Shown here piece after piece: positions 56,773 to 64,000 of a stretch of DNA of 64,000 nt. The DNA comes from Rhodamnia argentea. Taxonomy: Eukaryota > Streptophyta > Magnoliopsida > Myrtales > Myrtaceae. Each line of letters starts with the position of its first letter. Within the stretch, counting starts at the first letter, position 1. The notes below the pieces were generated by a model. That model was not told the origin of the DNA and made no database searches. It worked only from the letters and a program-made list of their open reading frames with translations. Location: assembly GCF_020921035.1 (NCBI RefSeq), contig NC_063156.1:21252283-21316282 (forward strand), written 5' to 3'. The position numbers and the translations under genes were made by a program.

Positions 56773-59700
56773 ATGGCGGACGAGGAGAGTTCTCAAGAGC
56801 TGAACGAGGATTGCTCTTTCGTTTGGGACGAGGCGTCGCAGCTGTACTTTCACGCCAGGTATGCCTCGCTCTTAGCAATTCACCGCTTTCTTCGCCGTAG
56901 CGATTCGTGTCTTGCACGAGGAGGACTTGGGTGAGCATGCGATCGCTCGATTGGATGTCAAGATTGTCAGCGTTTTCGGTTCGATGTGGAAACTCGCCAT
57001 CTATTTTGGTGTTCTTTGCCGCTTTCTTTTGGCGAGATTGATTAATCTGATGATCTTCTGAGACGAACTGATTTGACTGTTGGACTGGAGTTCTCGTCTG
57101 CAAGAAGAGAGTAATTGGCGTGAAGAATTAACATTGCGCCTACATGGTTGGTTGTTTTTCTTGGCCACACAACCAAAGAACTGTTCCTAGAGTTCGTAGT
57201 GTTGCGCTTGGCGTGTATTTTTGCTTATATGAAAGTGCAAGCATAAGGCTCTTATGCGGTGGAGTGATTATTAGTTGGATACCGAAGAACAGAATGACCC
57301 TTTCACCTTTCACTAGACCTAATAGATAATCCATGTGCCACACAATATAATGTAATGTCAAGAAATTCCCATTGAATTGCTGTGAATGTAAGTTCTTTCG
57401 GTTTTGAGAGAGGTGCTGTACAACTATCACTTATGCGAGATTTTCTTTTTTCTGTATTCGAATTGAATCCTTTGGACATTTCATTTCTCTGTCACAGTTT
57501 TTCTTCTTGTACCTTTCACAGAACCGGATTTTATCATGATCCTAATGCGGGCTGGTACTATAGCACTAAAGACGGGCTTTATTACAAATTTGAGGATGGA
57601 AATTACGTACCTTTAAACCATGATGCGGTATATGTAATCTTCCTGACCTCATTGTCCAAGGGGCTCATTTTGTTCCTTTCTTTCGTTTCCTCTTTGGCAT
57701 TTCACCCTACAAGGTGCAATATTGATAAGTTTCACTATCCTGTTCGTCCAGGTTGATGAACGTGATGGAGGAGGTACCCGTGAAATTTCCATGCAAGATG
57801 AATCACACTTGCATAAAGGCTTTGATGGAGAGGGTATTTGCTCCTTAAACGAGGGAGTTGAAGTTGAAGGTTGCCAGCAAGAGCAAACTGTAGTCAATGA
57901 GGCCACTCCAGGTGAACCATTTCTTCGTGCCAGTCTTCTGTTCACCTTTTCCCTGATTGTATAGACTGATTATCATCAATACATATTAGGCTGTAATATA
58001 GGCTTAATAGAAGCCCCATGGTTTTACTTTGAGATCCTCAAGTGCTTTGAGATGCTTAATGATGGCAATTCATTGTAGGAGCTCTTTTTGAGTTTAGGTG
58101 TGTAGCAGGTCTTTGTTGAAGCTACATGATTTGGTTTTGGCATCCGTTGTGAGCTCTTTTCTGCTTAATGTTGGTACAATTTGGCATTTGACCTTACTAA
58201 AGCTCTTCACTATAGTCTTAATGGAAAGCATATATGTCTTAGCTTCTGCATGGCATCTCTGCGTGTTTAAGAAGTTGCGGAGATTATGGATGCATGTAGT
58301 ATTTTTCTACATCCGTGTGATATTGTTTCATGACTCTGTGATAACTAATGCCAAGTTGCCAACGATTCAGCTAACAATGTGATACTGTTGCTAACAATAC
58401 TTAAAAGTACCATGATTTTATTTTATTTTTGGTCGGGAACTAAGTATCAGAACTTAAAAGAACAGATTTTCAAGTTGAGAGGACCCTAGTGGTTAGAGCA
58501 TATATACCTTTTTATACCAAAAGACTGTTGACACCTGGAACTTTGCTAGCGTCCACTGTCCCACTATGGTTCAGCAAATCAAACATGTGGTATTGTTCGA
58601 AAGCCTGATAACTCTCTTGGTCATTGTTGTCTAGCCTCTGGAAAGAGAAAAGTGGATTCCATGGCGGGGAGGTCTGCAGATTTGCCAGAGGAGTGGTCCT
58701 TTATTTGGGATGAGACATTGCAGCTGTACTTTGATGCCAGGTTGCTCACTTAGCACTCGATATCTCGGGGGTGTCAAATCTTTAAATTCATGTGCTTTCT
58801 ATTATAAGCATGTGGTTTCTCGATGCTAGCATGATGCTTGTTTTATTGTGCCAAAAGTCAAGATCAAGATCTACACTTTTTTCTTTGACTTTCTTGTGTA
58901 CTGCTTTGGTCTATGGTGTTGTTCATTTTAGATTATCGTGGTCATTACAGGGGCCACATAGTCGATAACTCTTCAAGATAGAATTTTAGGGTCTGTTTGG
59001 CGGTGATTCTGTTCCCAAAAAATGATTATGATCAAAATCATTTTTTTTTATTCTGTTCCCTGGATGATTTTTTGAGAATCAAAACGCGTTTGGTAATCGT
59101 TTAAAATTTTTGTTCTTGGAACGTAAACGCGTTTGGTAGTTGCACAAAATTTCCGTTCCCAATTTTTTCATTTAAATCAAATAATTATATAATCACATTT
59201 GATGGCAAAGAGGGAAAATAATCAAATAGTGATTATGGAACAAAAAAAAAAAGTAACAAAATTTCCGTTCCCAATTCGTTTGTCGATTTTTCATGAGTAT
59301 GCGATCGTTTATATTGTTTGAAAAGTAATTCGTATTACATTTACAGAATTTGTCTAAATCATTTCTTTGTTATTATTTCTCGTGACTTTTAGATTGATTA
59401 CCCAAAAAAAAATGAAAGAAAAGCTCCTTATTGTGCAACCGCCTATAGTTTTGCACTCTTGTAATTACACATCGTACAAGCTTTACAAGACATGCAACTC
59501 AACTACATTGATTTTTTCTTCACCCGACTCGACAAAATTTTTGTGTGGCTCAAAAAATGGAGAAAAAATGGAGATTTAGTTGACGACATGGAGGGTTGGG
59601 TCCAATCTTTAATAAAAAAAAAAAAAAGATAAAAGTTGAAAAAACATAATAGGAAATAAAAAATAAAACTTAATTAGAATAAAAAAATAAAATAGCTAAA

Positions 59701-62700
59701 AATTCGAAAAAAATGCGTATTAGAGGTCCCTTAATATAAAAAATAAATTAGATTTAAAAATTTTCTAAAAACTAATTTTTTTAAATATAAATATAAATAT
59801 AAATTGAATTTAAAAATAGGCTTAAAATTTTACAAAAGAAAAACTAATTTTTTTAAAAAAAAAGGGCGGGGGAGGGGAAGAATCCGGTGACGAGAATTTT
59901 TTTTCAAAATTTTAGCTATTTTCAATCTAATTTTTTTAAATTATTTTTAAAGTATTAAATTAAAAATTTAAATATTTTTTATTTCCCCCATTTCTTAAAT
60001 TTTTAATTTTTTTTATTAAATTTTCCTTAAATAAAATTTTTAATCTAAGAAAATTAGTTTTTAGCAATTTTTAAAATTTAATTTTAATTTATTTTAATAT
60101 ATGTAAAGTTGAAAATCCACGTGGACTTTTTTTTTAAAAATAATACCATTTTATATTAAAAATTTAATTATAAGTATGAGGGATAAGTCATAAGTATATT
60201 GTGTAAAAAAGTGATCCCCAAAAGTGTTCCAAAACACCAAAATCATCTTTTTTTTGCTTCTGAAAAGTGGTTCAAAAGTGTTCCCGGGACCGGAATCAAA
60301 ATCATTTTTTTTTCTATTACCAAGCATGTTTCTGATCCTTTTTTGTTTTTGGGAACAGAAACAGAGGATCAGAATCACCGCCAGACAGACCCTTAATTTC
60401 CATTTTGTGTTGAACCATTGTTGTCATTGTTGGATAGTTATGCACGGCTGCGCACACGTCATCAAAATAATAAATAATTTAAACTTGTTTGAAGATAATA
60501 TACTTTTTGGAATCTTGATCCCCATGAAATGACGTAGAACCAGGTCGAAATGATCCCCGAAGTGATGTAGAGCCATGATTCTCTAGGAGGTATTACCGGA
60601 ATCTTCTCTTCTACAAGTTAAGCTGAAATCCTTGTTGGTCTACGGGAAATTGTAATGTAGGAGAACTTTGTCCCATGTTGTTAGGAATGTGGATGTGAAA
60701 TTTCTTGTTCTAAACAGCTGGCATCATACTGTTAAGATGATTATTTTTGCCGACTTTATCTAGTTCGAGAGGTTTTTGCTGTTGACCTTTATTTTCTCAC
60801 ATTGTTCTCTGTACTTCTGCAGAAGTGGGTTTTATCATGACCCCAATGCGGGCTGGTACTACAGCAGTAGAGATGGTGTATATTACAAATTTCAAAATGG
60901 ACATTATGTGCCCTTGAAGTCCGACCTGGTAGACATTGCATTCTCGACCTGAACTAGTTTGATTTTTCCTTTACCTTCTATCTTTTGTAATCTTATATAT
61001 GAGGTTCAATTTTGATATTCCTCCATCGTTACTTCAGGTTGATAAAGGTGATGTCGGAGGTACTTGCGTAAATTCCCTCCAAAATGAATCTCAGTCACAT
61101 ACATGCCATGGGATGAACAACAATTACTCCTCTATCTTGAGACATGAATCTGACGCTTGCCAACAAGAGGAAACAATAGCTGATGAAGCCAGTTCAGGTG
61201 AACCATTTCTGAAGGCCAGTGGATTTATAACTGTTATTGGGTAAATTTCACTAGTGGTGACTAAATTTTAGTGGATTTTGCAGCCAAGTCATTGAACTTT
61301 ATTTAAATTATCTAAAGCACTGAATTTTCACTTCTTTTGCAATTAATGCGCTTTTACTAGTATTTGGCCAATTTCTGGTGGAATGCTGACATAACAGCCA
61401 TGTGGCAATGGCGAGGCTTCTGGAAATAGCAGTTTGCCCAAGATTGGCAGATATTGCTCAAAGTTCTTAAATTGCAAGAAAATGAAAGTGTAATGTTTTG
61501 GCTGATCAAAACTCAATGGTTCGATTGCAAAATCCCCTAGAATTGAGTGACAACCTGTGGAATTTACACCTTTATCATTTTGGAATGTAATTTTGTCAAG
61601 AACTCATTGTATGTAGTGTTTGGCTTAAGAGAGCACCATAGTTTTTCTTTGACATCCTCAGATCTCTTAGTAAGTGCTGGTGCATTTTGGTGCTTCAAGC
61701 ATATCAGTCCATGTGATCTCTGAGCATGAGGTCTATGAGTATGAAGGCATAAATATACTCTCAATAGTGAGAATCTGAGATCATCAACCACTAACTGGTG
61801 CTTTTTCAGAATTTCATTACTCCAATGACCCATCAGTCTGACCTACTATTTTTTCATTTATCAATTACCGTAAGCTAGAGGAAGTTGTTTGATCCTGGTT
61901 TACGTTATAGAATCCACAATATACATGACTTTCTGTTGAATGATTCTTCTTTTTAAAGTATAGCAACGTCCTGTATCTGCGGTGCTCTGTTACGTTCAGC
62001 TGTTGATGTGATATGGCTATATCAAATATCAAGTGTTTGTAATATATGTTCTAAATTATCTAGATCAATAAACTCATGGCAGCCCAATTGGCCACTACCT
62101 TTGATATAATTATCCGCCAAGCTTCTCCAGTCTGGCGACTGAATATCATTATTTTTTGCCGTCGTAGTGGTGCTTTCACCCCAGACTTGCTTTGACATTT
62201 TGTTTTTTATACTGCCAATGTGCGAAAGAAGTTGTGTATCCATTTATTTTGCTCCCAGTGTATCTCCTTTGATGGACTTATCTTGGAAGCAACTGGATTG
62301 TACAAATTAAAGCATGGTTTTCCAGCTCCATGCACTAAAATTAATATTGTATTTTATTATTGCACAGACAATGAGGGTGCTGTCCATCATGCTTCTGAAG
62401 ATGCACAGCCACCATCAGAATGGTACCATATTTCTGCAGCATGCCTCTTGTTGTAGATTTTATCATCCTGATATGCTGAAGTGGGTGTTTCACTGCGGTT
62501 AGGTTGGAGGATACACTGATTGAACTTTACTTGGCTGGCTATTCCAACCAGACAATTGATGCTGGTGGTGAATCTGGTGATGCAATGACACCACCTGAAG
62601 CTTGTGATCGGAATGATTTTAGATTGTCATCACCCGGTTTGTTCTAGCGTTTTGCATCACAATTGGAATAACGAAATACTCATACAGAATGACTTAAAGC

Positions 62701-63923
62701 CTTTTCTTTTGAAATAGGAACTAATGATGCTTACGAGCTAGAAGAAGGAGAGTGGATACCGGAAGACCTCCCTGTTCCATCTGTTTCAAATGAAGACGCT
62801 TTAAATCAAGGTTGCCTTATTACCCAGAATGACCGATATTTATATTTCGTGTAGTTTGATACTAATTGGAATATGCACTTTTGTATACAATGTTCAAGCT
62901 TTTCCCCTCTCTCTCTCTCTCTCTCTGTGTTGGAGATAGAATATTTCTTGGAGGTAATTAGAGGAAAAGATTTATATCTACTTTCTTGATTAAAAAAAGC
63001 AACATGCAATTATTTTTTAGGTTTGAATTAATCTTGACCATTCTGGAGGCAATCTACGTCATCTTATCTCCCTAACCCCACAACTAAAAGCATCTGTCCT
63101 GTAATCTATCATTATGGTGAAAGAGTTGGGGCATTGCCTTCTAAGAAATGTGTTCTCCTATGTTGTCTATGTATGTGGAAGTGTGACAATATCATGTCAC
63201 TCGCTCTAACCCAGTTTATTGTCACAATTTACAAAAGGTAATTATCTTTTTCTTGTGATACTGATTGACTGCACTATATTGTTAACCCAGCTCTCTTGCA
63301 AGATGAGGAAAAATGGCAAGCTCAATATGGTCAAGTCATTCAATCAAGAGAAGAGCCTGCACTGGAGTTCCCAGTTGTGGATTTGTGGGACTGGGAAGTG
63401 GTTAGAGGGTCAGGAAAGGATGGAAAAAGTCAAGTGGTTAGGCTAGTCGGTCGGCTCGTCAAACGATCTGCTAAACTCCACCCGTCTATGCCTGCCGGTG
63501 GTGGTTTTCTAAAAACTGCTCCAATATGTCAAGTGCGCTTTGATCTGGTACGAGTTAGAACAGGTTTGGTTTTGCCTCATGGTTGTGACAGTTTATACAG
63601 TTGGAAGCATAAATATATATTCGACGATACTTATATTGATGCAACCTCTGTACAGTCCTTGAGGATGTTTACATTCATGCGAGTTCTAGCCGATGATCTC
63701 TTGAAAATTCGTTCTTTCAGGAAAAATATATAAGCTGCGGAGTCCCAGTGCCAGCTACTTAGCTACAGTGACTTCTTATGATTCTTCAAATCCAACGAAA
63801 GATTGGGGGTTTCCTGAGTTAGTAGCCGGAGAAGAATCTGTCAGCCTTTCGAAAGCCACTAAGTACAGTGAATCAAAAAAAGCAACAGATGTGGAACCAG
63901 ATGAACTTCTGGCATCGCAGAAG
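56773..63923 (+). CDS. OCRE-domain protein, plant AGGF1/G-patch-like (5' part; continues past right edge)
   Basis: Eleven exons join in frame: 56773-56858, 57522-57627, 57752-57911, 58635-58740, 60823-60928, 61038-61197, 62368-62422, 62503-62636, 62718-62810, 63291-63563 and 63721-63923, giving 494 codons so far. The last exon ends at a GT donor, so more lies beyond 64000. Two OCRE modules are encoded: SFVWDEASQLYFHA...GFYHDPNAGWYYSTKDGLYYKFEDGNYVPL and SFIWDETLQLYFDA...SGFYHDPNAGWYYSSRDGVYYKFQNGHYVPL. A later block (YELEEGEWIPED, FPVVDLWDWEVVRG, VRLVGRLVKRSAKLHPSMPAGGGFLKT, YDSSNPTKDWGFPEL) resembles the plant OCRE/G-patch protein related to AGGF1. OCRE domains occur in RNA-processing factors such as RBM5. 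The function here is inference. The second module has its own ATG (58661) after MDS-like leader sequence, so the gene might start there instead and 56773-57911 be a truncated duplicate. Confidence 0.75.
58989..60392. mobile_element. Tourist-like (PIF/Harbinger-type) element in an intron
   Basis: Ends GGGTCTGTTTGGCGGTGATTCTG (left) and the inverse of GGGTCTGTCTGGCGGTGATTCTG (right), flanked by the 3-bp duplication TTA (58986-58988 and 60393-60395). Both the TTA duplication and GGG-T ends are typical of PIF/Harbinger-derived elements. The 1404-bp interior is extremely AT-rich, with a short G-rich patch at 59864-59880 and no transposase. It lies between exons 4 and 5 of the OCRE gene. Confidence 0.85.
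61241..61573. mobile_element. MITE-like inverted-repeat element in an intron
   Basis: GTAAATTTCACTAGTGGTGACTAA at the left (61242) is matched by the inverse of GTGTAAATTCCACAGGTTGTCACTCAA at the right (61544-61571). Both arms continue with 'attttgcan(c/t)(c/g)aa-cattga(a/g)' units. About 330 bp, in the intron between exons 6 and 7 of the OCRE gene. No coding capacity. Confidence 0.7.
62905..62927. repeat. (CT)n microsatellite in OCRE gene intron 9
   Basis: TCTCTCTCTCTC run of about 11 units between exons 9 and 10. Confidence 0.85.
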
Positions 63924-64000
63924 GTAACATCATCATGAGCAATATTTAAGGTTGCCATGGATCTGAGTAATGAAAGAATTCGTTCGCGCTCAGTTATTCT

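Noticed and set aside
58098..58382. 94-codon plus-strand frame in an intron
   Set aside because: Hydrophobic chance frame between exons 3 and 4 of the OCRE gene, no family signature.

Overview
The window is nuclear DNA from a flowering plant, probably a woody dicot. Genes are split by GT-AG introns, coding exons are GC-rich in an AT-rich background, and plant families are present (LOB-domain protein, oleosin, raffinose synthase, DUF1421 protein, Copia and Mutator elements). The dispersed repeats built from 'cactta(a/g)gtgcc' units look Myrtaceae-like to me, but this is only an impression and I do not commit to a species. Start codons and splice sites below were worked out by eye from the sequence.

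Layout. 1-17.3 kb is almost all mobile DNA: a 148-bp glycine-rich exon tail at the left edge, an inverted-repeat element carrying what looks like a captured importin-beta3 fragment (821-2211), two short inverted-repeat elements (3.4-4.9 kb), a structurally complete but inactivated Mutator-like element with a 9-bp target duplication (5338-12004), and a decayed Copia element (about 12437-17218). 17.8-21.7 kb is an intact six-exon RPD3-class histone deacetylase gene (HDA6 type). 22.4-23.3 kb is a single-exon, probably plastid-targeted, spermidine-synthase-fold methyltransferase. A second Copia element (23542-28459, TSD AAATG) lies just 3' of it. 28.5-36.4 kb is intergenic with short inverted-repeat elements. 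36.4-37.0 kb is a LOB-domain transcription factor gene. 37-44.4 kb is intergenic with more inverted-repeat elements.

44.4-54.3 kb holds three genes whose families are linked to seed desiccation or hydration. They are an oleosin with two ABRE/G-box cores and an RY motif upstream, a convergent DUF1421/FLOE-like gene, and a raffinose synthase. The raffinose synthase is a pseudogene with several frameshifts, a nonsense codon in a conserved motif and a 1416-bp hairpin-forming element inserted at a splice acceptor.

56.8 kb to the right edge is the 5' part of an OCRE-domain gene (AGGF1/G-patch-like) in which a three-exon module is tandemly duplicated. One of its introns holds a Tourist-like element with a TTA target duplication and another holds a MITE. 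The gene runs off the window.

The functional genes are independent single genes, not an operon. The most unusual objects are the two-gene Mutator element (transposase plus a convergent GRF-zinc-finger/transmembrane gene), the element with the importin fragment, the element fixed at the splice acceptor of the raffinose synthase pseudogene, and the exon-module duplication in the OCRE gene.
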